Shown here piece by piece: positions 1 through 7,711 of a stretch of 30,827 bases of DNA. The stretch's first letter is position 1. Each line of letters opens with the position of its first letter. Origin of the DNA: Clostridiaceae bacterium. Lineage in GTDB: Bacteria; Bacillota; Clostridia; Acetivibrionales; DUMC01. The translations under genes and the position numbers were made by a program. Under the pieces are notes generated by a model that was given only the letters and a program-made list of their open reading frames with translations, made no database searches and had not been told where the DNA came from. Location of the stretch: positions 1 through 30,827 of the forward strand of contig JAAZDH010000052.1 of the NCBI GenBank assembly GCA_012512865.1, written 5' to 3'.

Positions 1-1071
1 GTATATGGCCTCCAGTATCTCGGTGACCATCAGGGCCTGCTCGGGTTTTACAACAGGCTCGGTATCGTTTAAAATTGCTTCTATCCAGAGTCTTGCTTCC
101 ATGTCAGCCGGGCTCTCGGCTTTTCCTTCGTAGAAAGCGACTCCTCCAGGGCCGAGCTCGGGTTTCTTCGTATAGAGGGCGCTGTATTCTTCACCGTTTA
201 TCCTCAGTCCGTCCCACATATCTGCCCCGCCTTCGGTACCGCACAGGGTTGTTATCGCTTCACCTACCTGGAGCGTATTCAATGCCCAGCTGGATTCCAG
301 TATTACTGTAGCCCCGTTCTCCATTACAATAAATCCAAAGGCCGAATCTTCAACGGTAAATTTATCGGGATCCCATGGCCCCCATGCATTGGCGGCATTC
401 CTTCTCTTTCCTAGCTTGTAATATGCAGTGCCCATGACAACCTTTGGCTTGTAATTGTCCATCATCCACAGCGTAAGATCAAGCGCATGGGTACCGATAT
501 CAATCAAGGGACCTCCTCCCTGCTCCTCTTCATTCAAGAACACTCCCCATGTCGGCACGGCACGGCGCCGGATTGCATGGGCCTTGGCAAAGTAAATTTC
601 ACCCAAATCGCCCCTTCGGCATATCTTGTAAAGGTACCGGGCTTCGGGAGTAAGGCGGTTCTGGTAGCCAATTGTAAGCTTCTTCCCCGTACGCTTCGAG
701 GCCTCAACCATCTTGCGCGCATCCTCTGCAGTTTTAGCCATTGGCTTTTCGCACATTACGTGCTTGCCTGCCTCCAGGGCATCAACGGTAATATAACCAT
801 GGGACCTGTTAGGAGTGCATATATGTACCACATCGATGGACTTATCTTTTAATAAATCCCTGTAGTCAGTACAAACAAAAGAATCCTTTACTCCAAATTT
901 CTTTGCCGCATCCTCGGCCGCTTCTTTCACAATGTCGCAAAACGCAACCATTTCAACGCTGTTCAACTTCTTAAGGCCGGGCATGTGCTTGCCATTTGCT
1001 ATACCCCCGCACCCTATAATCCCAACTTTAAGCTTCTTCCCGCTTTCATTACACTTACAGCATGTTGACAT
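1..1071 (-). CDS. Gfo/Idh/MocA family NAD(P)-dependent oxidoreductase (3' end cut by window edge)
   Basis: Translated by eye; the frame stays open through position 1, giving 357 residues without a stop, so only the C-terminal end is missing. The N-terminal Rossmann motif GIIGCGGIANGKH lies at about residues 17-29, and the family's EKP motif (HVMCEKPMAK) at about 97-106. The family oxidises or reduces sugars, inositols or sugar derivatives with NAD(P). The substrate cannot be read from sequence. The ATG is preceded by a GGGAGG ribosome site about nine bases upstream. An odd cysteine-rich leader (MSTCCKCNESGKK) precedes the fold. It is divergently regulated from nothing nearby; it has its own promoter at 1267-1295 with a leader of about 190 bases. 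A PfkB kinase and an MFS transporter lie upstream on the same strand, which fits sugar use. Confidence 0.9.
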   Translation of the reverse strand, partial: MSTCCKCNESGKKLKVGIIGCGGIANGKHMPGLKKLNSVEMVAFCDIVKEAAEDAAKKFGVKDSFVCTDYRDLLKDKSIDVVHICTPNRSHGYITVDALEAGKHVMCEKPMAKTAEDARKMVEASKRTGKKLTIGYQNRLTPEARYLYKICRRGDLGEIYFAKAHAIRRRAVPTWGVFLNEEEQGGGPLIDIGTHALDLTLWMMDNYKPKVVMGTAYYKLGKRRNAANAWGPWDPDKFTVEDSAFGFIVMENGATVILESSWALNTLQVGEAITTLCGTEGGADMWDGLRINGEEYSALYTKKPELGPGGVAFYEGKAESPADMEARLWIEAILNDTEPVVKPEQALMVTEILEAIY

Positions 1072-1266
1072 AAAATAAACCTCCCTTATCTCAATTTTTT
1101 AACATTTTACTTTTATGGGGTCTTCCCTTTCTTTAAATTGTAAAGAATTGCCCTGCATCCCTCATTTCTCCTTCGAATCCATACTTTATACTTTTTTAAA
1201 ACCATGACTCTTGACCATATTTTTAACCGCGCTTTTTAAGACTATAAACAACTATAAACTATAATT

Positions 1267-1295
1267 ATTATAAGGTAATATCTGTAGGAAATCAA
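1267..1295 (-). promoter_or_regulatory. sigma-A-type promoter for the Gfo/Idh oxidoreductase gene
   Basis: On the minus strand there is a TTGATT -35 box (1295-1290), a 17-base spacer and a perfect TATAAT -10 box (1272-1267). Transcription would start near 1260, leaving a leader of about 190 bases before the ATG at 1071. The rest of the 1072-1317 gap is AT-rich and holds no gene I can support. Confidence 0.6.
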
Positions 1296-1317
1296 GCGTT
1301 GTTTAGACTTGCGCTGC

Positions 1318-2634
1318 TTATATGTTCACATCCCTCTCCCCCGGCAGAAGCAAGCCTGGTTTATAAAAAGATGCAAATAACACTATCCCCCCAAGTACAA
1401 ATGAAATCATGTACAATATGCGGAATCTATTGATTGAAAAAGCAATTTCCATGGATTCCGGTATTGCATTCATAAGCATCTCTCCAATGAAAGGAGCCAA
1501 AAGCACGCTTATCCCGTATATTGCCTTAAACCAGCCCTCATATATGGATTTGCCGCTTTTGGGCATTAATTCAAACCTGTATGCGACAATGGCGGTATTA
1601 AATCCTCCGTTCCCGGTACCTCCCACTACGGCTGAAAGGTACAACAAGAACAGTGTCCTTGCGGTCAGGAAGGAATAAATAAGGTAATCCAGCATGATAA
1701 AAATTGACGACACTATAATAACAAACATGTTCCCTTTTCTTCCCTGCATCCTGTCCCAAAACCTGGTAGTTACTATCATCAGTATGTAAGAAATGACGTT
1801 AATCATTGAAATTAACTTGTAGTCCAGCTCAAGGTATTTTATAAGGTATATCGAGGTAAAAGAAGTTGAAATGGTTATGCTCAGGTAGAAAAAAAACGTA
1901 TAGATAAGAAATTTTCTGAATTCAGGATTTGAAAAGGGGCTAAAAAACATTGCTGCGCCATATTTTACATCTTCCCTGGTTTTATAGCAGGGCTCGTCCA
2001 CAAATAACAGTATGACGACATCATTTGCCGAAAGCGCCAGGGAGGTAACAAAAACGATGAAAAAGCCGGTATAAGACTTGTCGTAATAATCCAGCACATA
2101 ACCCATTCCTTGTATGGCAATTGTTATCGCAATTCTCAAAATAAGCATTCTCAGGTATATATAATCGCTCTTTTTCCCTTCCGGGGCTACTTCTATGTAC
2201 CATATCATCCAGCCCAGCTGGTAAATGCCCCACATGATATTAGCGATTATTACCATAACGGTAAGAAGTGCAATAATCAACTTTTCGTCATCGAACAGCA
2301 AGGGCAGAAAAACTATGGAGCCTGACAAGAACCTGGATATGGCATTTGTAAAAATAAGAAGTTTCTTGCGCGTCCGGATCCTCTCGAATATGAGAAAAGA
2401 AAATACCGACAGTATGGCAGCCCAGGTAAATGAATTGTTTAGAATAGCCACTATAAAATCAGACCCGTTCAAATGAATAACAAAACCCGATAAAAAAAAC
2501 CCGCTTGTTAATACATAAGCTGCGTTTATAACAGCCGCATCTATAAGGAACAAGATCTGGCTTCTCCTGTACTTTCCCTCACAAATCCTGGTGCCCCTTT
2601 TTTGCATCAGCTTCCATTTCAGCGTTCCCAGCAT
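1318..2634 (-). CDS. MFS-type transporter
   Basis: A 438-residue, strongly hydrophobic protein with about twelve predicted membrane segments in two bundles and a basic cytoplasmic stretch near the N-terminus. The size and layout fit the major facilitator superfamily, probably a proton- or solute-coupled importer or exporter. No substrate motif is readable. The gene starts 42 bases after the stop of the PfkB kinase gene, so the two are probably cotranscribed and may form an uptake-and-phosphorylation pair for a sugar; that link is inference. The start is uncertain. No good ribosome site lies just before the ATG at 2634, while the internal ATG at codon 10 (2607) is preceded by GGAAG at short spacing. 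Confidence 0.75.
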   Translation of the reverse strand: MLGTLKWKLMQKRGTRICEGKYRRSQILFLIDAAVINAAYVLTSGFFLSGFVIHLNGSDFIVAILNNSFTWAAILSVFSFLIFERIRTRKKLLIFTNAISRFLSGSIVFLPLLFDDEKLIIALLTVMVIIANIMWGIYQLGWMIWYIEVAPEGKKSDYIYLRMLILRIAITIAIQGMGYVLDYYDKSYTGFFIVFVTSLALSANDVVILLFVDEPCYKTREDVKYGAAMFFSPFSNPEFRKFLIYTFFFYLSITISTSFTSIYLIKYLELDYKLISMINVISYILMIVTTRFWDRMQGRKGNMFVIIVSSIFIMLDYLIYSFLTARTLFLLYLSAVVGGTGNGGFNTAIVAYRFELMPKSGKSIYEGWFKAIYGISVLLAPFIGEMLMNAIPESMEIAFSINRFRILYMISFVLGGIVLFASFYKPGLLLPGERDVNI

Positions 2635-2676
2635 TTTTACAATTCTTGTAGTTCTTATGATGTCTCTCCCCTCACA

Positions 2677-3723
2677 TCATGGCATGTTTTCTACCATCTC
2701 CTTGAGTTCTGCAGGAAGTTTCGGCGTGCCGCCCTCCTGCGTGCATACGTAGCTTCCCACCCTGTTGGCAAAATCATTTATCAAATCAATGTCCCATTTT
2801 TTCATCAGCCCTACGGCAACAGCCGCGGTAAAGGCATCTCCCGCCCCAACGGTGTCAACAACCTTTACCTTGAAGCCCGGATGTTCCGAGATGGCATTGC
2901 CGCTTAAAATTACGCTTCCCCTTTCTCCCCTTGTTAACGCGATTAATTCCAGGGAAAACCTGTTCATCAATTTTCGCATAACTTCCCCATAATTACCGTC
3001 AAATCCAAGGAGCCCGGATACTATTGGAAGTTCATCCTCATTTAATTTGAAAACATTTGCATGCTCGAGCGAATTGCAGATAATTTCCCTGTTATAAAAA
3101 TGCTGTCTTAAATTTATATCAAAAATCTTAATGCAGTGACTGCCCGTATTGCCCAATACCTCAAGGATTGTATTCCTTGACGTCTCCGACCGCTGCCCCA
3201 GCGACCCGAAGCAGATAACATCAACCTTTTTTGCCAATTCCAGGCAAGCCTCGCTTAACTCAATGTAATCCCATGCCACGTTTTCATGGATTATATAGGA
3301 AGGAATGCCGCCCTCCCCGAGTTGTACTTCAACCGTACCGGTAGGATGCTTATCATCAATCCCGATATAGCGGCCGCTGACCCCAAGCAGGTCCAGCGTT
3401 GCAATTATCTCATCCCCCAGCATGTCTTTTCCTACCGAGCTTATAATATATGCTTCACATCCTAACTCTCCCGCATGGTAAGCAAAATTGGCCGGGGCGC
3501 CGCCAAGCTTCTTCCCCCCGGGGAGCATATCCCACAGGATTTCACCAACACCGGCAATTACGGGCTTCCTGTTTATTACAGGGCTCCTGTTCACCGGCTT
3601 CACGTTTATTGGATTCACGTTTATTGATTTTGCATTCATCAGCTTCGAAATAATTGGCTTTGCGTTCATTGGTTTCGCGTTCATCGGCCTCTTGATCATC
3701 TCATTTCCCGGGTAAATTTTCAC
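2677..3723 (-). CDS. PfkB-family carbohydrate kinase (fructokinase-like) with a repeat-built N-terminal extension
   Basis: The enzyme phosphorylates a sugar with ATP in the cytoplasm; fructose is the likeliest guess. The core begins at about residue 54 (KPVIAGVGEILWDML). PfkB signature 1 is seen in GGAPANFAYHAGELG (about 74-88), the FDINLR segment in mid-protein, and signature 2 with the catalytic Asp in DTVGAGDAF (about 289-297). The core has normal family length. The first 53 residues are extra and consist of degenerate five-residue units (MNAKP, INVKP, VNRSP) encoded by a 15-base period. The GTG start at 3723 is supported by AGAGG eight bases upstream; no in-frame ATG lies close to the core, so the repeats are probably translated. 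The MFS transporter gene follows after 42 bases. Confidence 0.88.
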   Translation of the reverse strand: MKIYPGNEMIKRPMNAKPMNAKPIISKLMNAKSINVNPINVKPVNRSPVINRKPVIAGVGEILWDMLPGGKKLGGAPANFAYHAGELGCEAYIISSVGKDMLGDEIIATLDLLGVSGRYIGIDDKHPTGTVEVQLGEGGIPSYIIHENVAWDYIELSEACLELAKKVDVICFGSLGQRSETSRNTILEVLGNTGSHCIKIFDINLRQHFYNREIICNSLEHANVFKLNEDELPIVSGLLGFDGNYGEVMRKLMNRFSLELIALTRGERGSVILSGNAISEHPGFKVKVVDTVGAGDAFTAAVAVGLMKKWDIDLINDFANRVGSYVCTQEGGTPKLPAELKEMVENMP

Positions 3724-3776
3724 AAAGTTTTCCTCTTGCCGTATTCAAATTATGCAACAATAATATGGTACTATGA

Positions 3777-4616
3777 TTACCACTTCTCGGTCAAGTGTCG
3801 CCAGTACCTTTCAGGCAAAAGCCTCCTGTGAAGGGAAGGATTAAATCTTTCCCTGATGGAAACATTGCTGTAAAATTGTTTCCAAAGTTGGCGGTAGGTT
3901 TCCTCCCTTGCATCCGTTCTGGGTATTTCCCCCAGCAAGGCGGCATCGGCAATCATCCATTCCCTGGTGTTATACACGGCTGCAATGCGCCTTCCCAGGT
4001 CATGGATTACCCAGTTTTGGTCGGGCAGGCGCTTGGAAAAGTGCGGTGCCAGCAAGGGCAATATGTTGTTGTCCGGTTCTATGGGTGCATAATAAACATT
4101 GCCTTCAAGCAGGCTGAACCTGGTAAAACCCATCATCCTGTGGACTTCCCGGTCGACCCTCCGCTTTATTGCATGCACCCTTAACACCCTGTCGTCCGAG
4201 AGATAGGAATCCACCTTACTGCCCGCTTTCCAGCCAAATTTTAAATACTCGTAGATATATGTATCCTTGTCTTCTTCCCTGTCTGCAAGGTATACACAGT
4301 AGACATTTTCGAGGGCATCCCTTGATATTTTTTTCTCTATTGAGTTATAGACTTTCCTGGATTTTTCATAGTCCGTGCTGATATGCACGTACGTATCAAG
4401 GAAGTTCTGTTCAAGCCCTTCTATGCTTTTAATCTTCTTGGGATCCTCCCCGCGGTAATAAACCTCGTAAATGGCCGTGAGCAAACCGTCAAAGCTCCCA
4501 TCGTATGTATAGCACAGCATATAACCACGATACCTTCCTTCCCGGCCTGATGCCACAGGCTGGCTGCACAAGTTGGCGCCGCAAGCTGGGTTGTTGCACT
4601 GTTGCCTATAACTCAC
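3777..4616 (-). CDS. DUF4130 / TIGR03915-type putative DNA metabolism protein
   Basis: This is the usual partner of the radical SAM protein encoded just upstream; the pair occurs together across Clostridia and other bacteria and is described only as putative DNA modification or repair. Family hallmarks are YTYDGSFDGLLTAIYEVYYR near the N-terminus and the mid-protein WKAGSKVDSYLSDDRV stretch, followed by the HRMMGFTRFS and DQNWVIHDLGRRIAAVYN segments. Biochemical activity is unknown. The GTG at 4616 overlaps the upstream gene by 11 bases and adds about 32 residues with four cysteines (CNNPACGANLC). The family normally starts near the ATG at 4520, which has AAGGAAGG about 12 bases upstream. Either start is possible; I lean to 4520 on family grounds. 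The PfkB gene follows after 53 bases. Confidence 0.82.
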   Translation of the reverse strand: MSYRQQCNNPACGANLCSQPVASGREGRYRGYMLCYTYDGSFDGLLTAIYEVYYRGEDPKKIKSIEGLEQNFLDTYVHISTDYEKSRKVYNSIEKKISRDALENVYCVYLADREEDKDTYIYEYLKFGWKAGSKVDSYLSDDRVLRVHAIKRRVDREVHRMMGFTRFSLLEGNVYYAPIEPDNNILPLLAPHFSKRLPDQNWVIHDLGRRIAAVYNTREWMIADAALLGEIPRTDAREETYRQLWKQFYSNVSIRERFNPSLHRRLLPERYWRHLTEKW

Positions 4617-6165
4617 CCGTTATCGATTTCATCTTTTCTTCTGCCGTAATCATGCCCATGTTCACGCCGTTCATGCCACCAATATTCAAAGCGATATCCA
4701 TACCCGGACCCTGGACCAGGCCCATACCCATATTCATGCTCATGCCGGTATTCATGCCAATGCCTGCAAGGGATTTTCGGAAATCCCTGTCTTGTATGTT
4801 CAATCCCCGGAATCCGAAATCCCCTGCACCCGCCAAGCCATGACCGCGGCCATGGCCATAACCGTAACCATAACCATAATCATAGCCATAATCATAACCA
4901 TTCGAGAAGAAAGATACTTGCCTGTATTCTTCAGCCATGTTGCCTGATTTCATGGCCTGCATCATGTTTTCTCGCACCAGGTTTTGCCTTATAAAAGCAT
5001 CATCCATTATAATTCCTTTATAATATTTGCCCTTGCACGTAATAAAATACTGTGCCCTTTTTAATACAACCCCCAGTTTCCGCAAATCATCAAAATCCAG
5101 CGAGGATACCCTGCGGGCGGTTAAAATCCGCTTGGCGGATATCACCCCTATACCGGGCACCCGTAAAAGGGTCTCGTAATCGCACCTGTTTACTTCCACG
5201 GGAAAAAGGTGGAGGTTCCTCAGCGCCCAGTCGCACTTGGGGTCCAGCTGTTCATCAAGATCGGGCCGGGAATCGGACAAAAGCTCGTCGGCACTAAAGC
5301 CGTAAAACCTCAGGAGCCAGTCCGCCTGGTACAGCCTGTGCTCCCTTAAAAGAGGGGGTTTTTCAATTGCAGGAAGGGCGGGATGATTTGATACCGGGAT
5401 GTAAGCCGAATAAAACACTCTTTTTAGCTTGTAGCGTTTATATAAAGCTTCCGACAATTTTAGGATGTTTATATCCCTGTGCGGTGTGGCCCCTACAATT
5501 ACTTGCGTGCTCTGCCCTGCAGGCACAAAATATTGCTTTTTCTTGTATTTTACGATGTCTTCCTTGTTTTCAGATATTTTTGTGCTGATAAAACCCATCG
5601 GGCCCAGTATTTTTTCTTTATTTTTCTGGGGTGCGAGGAGCTTCAGGCTGTCATTTGAGGGAAGCTCAATATTTACACTCATGCGGTCGGCATACAAGCC
5701 GGCCTGTTCAACCAGCGCATTATCCGCACCGGGTATTGCTTTGACATGTATATAACCGTTAAACCTGTATTCTTCTCTCAGCATTTTCAAAACCCTGATA
5801 AAAAGCTCCATGGTATAATTAGGGTTTTTATACACGGCTGAGCTTAAAAATAATCCTTCTATGTAATTCCTCCTGTAAAAATTTATAGTAATATCAACCA
5901 ATTCTCCAGGAGTAAATGTGGCCCTGGGGAAATCATTCGACACCCGGTTTACGCAGTAGGCGCAGTCATAAACACAGTCATTGCTCATGAGCACCTTAAG
6001 CAATGAAATACACCGGCCGTCCGTTGTAAAACTGTGGCAAAATCCTGCGGCATACCCGCTGCCAAGGCCACCCGGGGTATTTTTCCTGGAGCTTCCGCTG
6101 GAAACACACGAAACATCATACTTTGCTCCTTCGGCCAATATGCTAAGCTTGTCCAGGGTATCCAA
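4606..6165 (-). CDS. TIGR03916-type radical SAM protein, putative DNA modification or repair, with low-complexity C-terminal tail
   Basis: An iron-sulfur enzyme expected to cleave S-adenosylmethionine. The cluster motif is CVYDCAYC (cysteines at about 64, 68 and 71 counting from 6165), in the family context YCVNRVSNDFPRATFTP. A helix-hairpin-helix DNA-binding motif, LLRVPGIGVISAKRIL, lies at about residues 338-353. The last 100 or so residues (about 418-519) are a tail rich in Gly, Tyr, Met and Asn, starting with repeated GYDY and GYGH units; this is not part of the family core. I chose the TTG at 6165 because GAGGGGTGG lies at good spacing and the protein then begins MDTLDKLSILAEGAKYDVSC like other family members. 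An upstream TTG at 6213 would add 16 residues. It overlaps the DUF4130 gene by 11 bases. Confidence 0.87.
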   Translation of the reverse strand: MDTLDKLSILAEGAKYDVSCVSSGSSRKNTPGGLGSGYAAGFCHSFTTDGRCISLLKVLMSNDCVYDCAYCVNRVSNDFPRATFTPGELVDITINFYRRNYIEGLFLSSAVYKNPNYTMELFIRVLKMLREEYRFNGYIHVKAIPGADNALVEQAGLYADRMSVNIELPSNDSLKLLAPQKNKEKILGPMGFISTKISENKEDIVKYKKKQYFVPAGQSTQVIVGATPHRDINILKLSEALYKRYKLKRVFYSAYIPVSNHPALPAIEKPPLLREHRLYQADWLLRFYGFSADELLSDSRPDLDEQLDPKCDWALRNLHLFPVEVNRCDYETLLRVPGIGVISAKRILTARRVSSLDFDDLRKLGVVLKRAQYFITCKGKYYKGIIMDDAFIRQNLVRENMMQAMKSGNMAEEYRQVSFFSNGYDYGYDYGYGYGYGHGRGHGLAGAGDFGFRGLNIQDRDFRKSLAGIGMNTGMSMNMGMGLVQGPGMDIALNIGGMNGVNMGMITAEEKMKSITGEL

Positions 6166-6249
6166 ATCGCACCACCCCTCAACCTTGTTACTAAAGCAAA
6201 GAGCTTCCGGCAAATGCCTGTTTTCTCCGTGTTACAAAATGATGCCTGC

Positions 6250-6315
6250 TTACAATTTATATTTAGTTAATATTTTACAATTCATATTTAGCTATTATTT
6301 ATATTTATTTACAAT
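6250..6315. repeat. AT-rich direct repeats in the leader of the radical SAM operon
   Basis: A 17-base unit, TTACAATTYATATTTAG, occurs at 6250-6266 and 6275-6291 with one mismatch, and its first seven bases recur at 6309-6315. The copies lie between the promoter at 6319-6347 and the TTG start at 6165, so they would be in the 5' leader. They could be operator sites or just low-complexity DNA. Confidence 0.5.
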
Positions 6316-6318
6316 ACC

Positions 6319-6347
6319 ATTATACTACAATAAAACCGGGAATGCAA
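6319..6347 (-). promoter_or_regulatory. sigma-A-type promoter for the radical SAM / DUF4130 operon
   Basis: On the minus strand TTGCAT (6347-6342), a 17-base spacer and TATAAT (6324-6319). The predicted start is near 6312, with a leader of about 147 bases. It is divergent from the lactonase promoter at 6371-6400. Together with the repeats, these account for the 6166-6527 gap. Confidence 0.65.
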
Positions 6348-6370
6348 ACATTTGTTTGGCTGAAATTATA

Positions 6371-6400
6371 TTGCAGCTGAAGCCTGCGGTATGATATAAT
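6371..6400 (+). promoter_or_regulatory. sigma-A-type promoter for the lactonase / GH18 operon
   Basis: TTGCAG (6371-6376), an 18-base spacer and TATAAT (6395-6400) on the plus strand. The predicted start is near 6407, giving a GC-richer leader of about 120 bases before the ATG at 6528. Confidence 0.65.
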
Positions 6401-6527
6401 AGGGCAAAGCTATTTCAGGCTGCTTGGCCGGTTTGGCAGGGGTTTTTGCAAAATTGCATGCCCGGTCACGTCAGTTTAGCCCAATGCCGATGAATGAATG
6501 TTTCATGCCGTAAAGGAGGCAATCTTT

Positions 6528-7679
6528 ATGGATAATCAAATAGATAATCAAGATGCCCGGTATATGGTCTATGTTGGTACATATACATACGGGGAAAGCA
6601 AGGGTATATACATATTCAGCCTGGATACTTCAACCGGAAAACTTGAGCCCCTCGGCACTTCGAGGAAAATCGAAAATCCCTCCTACCTTGCGGTAAGCAG
6701 TGACAACAGGTACTTATACACGGTCATGGAAACCGATGAATTTAACGGTGAAAAAGGTGGAGCCGTTGGCTCCTTCTTGGTAGACCAAAAAAGCGGATTG
6801 CTCGAGTTCATGAATTGTCAGCCGGCTGGAGGAAGGGCCCCGTGCCATCTTTGCTGCGACAGGAAAAACATGTACCTTTATTCTGCAAACTACAGGGAGG
6901 GCACCGTGTCCATGTTTCCCCTGGAGCGGGATGGAAGTATTTTACCTGCATCGGATGTCGCCCGCCATGAAGGATGCGGCCCGAACAAGGAAAGGCAGGA
7001 AAGTGCCCATGCCCATTTTGTAACATTGACACCCGGCGAAAAATACCTTTGCGCTGTCGACCTTGGTATTGACAGGGTCATGGTGTACGAGCCGGACAGG
7101 GAACAGGGGCGGTTGATTCATTTAAAAGAACTATCCCCTGGTGTCAGGCCGGGTTCAGGACCCAGGCACATGGTTTATCACCCGGGCGGCAGCTATGCCT
7201 ATGTTGTAAACGAATTAAGTTCCGATATAGCGGTTTTCAAGTATAATCCCGCCCAGGGAGACAAGAATGCCACACAAGGAGACAGGAATCCCGGGCAGGC
7301 TAACAAGGTCCTCTTCGAGGAGATTCGGTATATATCCACCCTGCCGGCCGGTTTCAAGGGTGAAAATTACTGTGCTGCAATACATGTATCCCCTGATGGG
7401 AAATTCCTTTATGCCTCAAACCGCGGTCATGACAGCATTGCTATTCTTAACACCGGCGATTGCCCGGAAAACCCGGGGCTGGTTTCAATAACTTCTACCA
7501 GGGGCAGGTTCCCGAGGGATTTTGCCATTGACCCCACTGGAAATTTCTTATTTGCAGCAAACCAGCACTCAGATTCAATCGCCTGTTTTAAAATCCTGCC
7601 CGGGGAAGGTATGCTGGAATTTACGGGGCAGATCGTCAACGTCCCCGCCCCGGTCTGCGTAAAGTTTGCAAGGATATAA
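6528..7679 (+). CDS. lactonase family beta-propeller protein (6-phosphogluconolactonase-like, PF10282)
   Basis: A 383-residue cytoplasmic protein with the repeated blade pattern of the seven-bladed lactonase propeller: YVGTYTYGESKGIYIF at the start, NPSYLAVSSDNRYLYTV, APCHLCCDRKNMYLYSANY, GPRHMVYHPGGSYAYVVNE, AAIHVSPDGKFLYASNRG and PRDFAIDPTGNFLFAANQ. Characterised members hydrolyse 6-phosphogluconolactone; many others are unassigned, so the substrate is inferred. The ATG at 6528 is chosen because AAAGGAGG lies eight bases upstream. An earlier in-frame ATG at 6498 has no ribosome site. An Asn/Gly/Gln-rich insertion with a near-repeat (QGDKNATQGDRNPGQ) lies between blades at about residues 243-257. 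The GH18 gene follows after 32 bases. Confidence 0.88.
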   Translation: MDNQIDNQDARYMVYVGTYTYGESKGIYIFSLDTSTGKLEPLGTSRKIENPSYLAVSSDNRYLYTVMETDEFNGEKGGAVGSFLVDQKSGLLEFMNCQPAGGRAPCHLCCDRKNMYLYSANYREGTVSMFPLERDGSILPASDVARHEGCGPNKERQESAHAHFVTLTPGEKYLCAVDLGIDRVMVYEPDREQGRLIHLKELSPGVRPGSGPRHMVYHPGGSYAYVVNELSSDIAVFKYNPAQGDKNATQGDRNPGQANKVLFEEIRYISTLPAGFKGENYCAAIHVSPDGKFLYASNRGHDSIAILNTGDCPENPGLVSITSTRGRFPRDFAIDPTGNFLFAANQHSDSIACFKILPGEGMLEFTGQIVNVPAPVCVKFARI

Positions 7680-7711
7680 TTTAACAGATTCCAAGTGAGA
7701 TACAAAAGGAC

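Noticed and set aside
487..852. Plus-strand ORF of 121 codons
   Set aside because: It is antisense to the well-supported oxidoreductase and has no recognisable protein features.
1120..1170. 19-codon upstream ORF in the oxidoreductase leader
   Set aside because: It is very short, with marginal ribosome spacing and no hairpin or other sign of attenuation.
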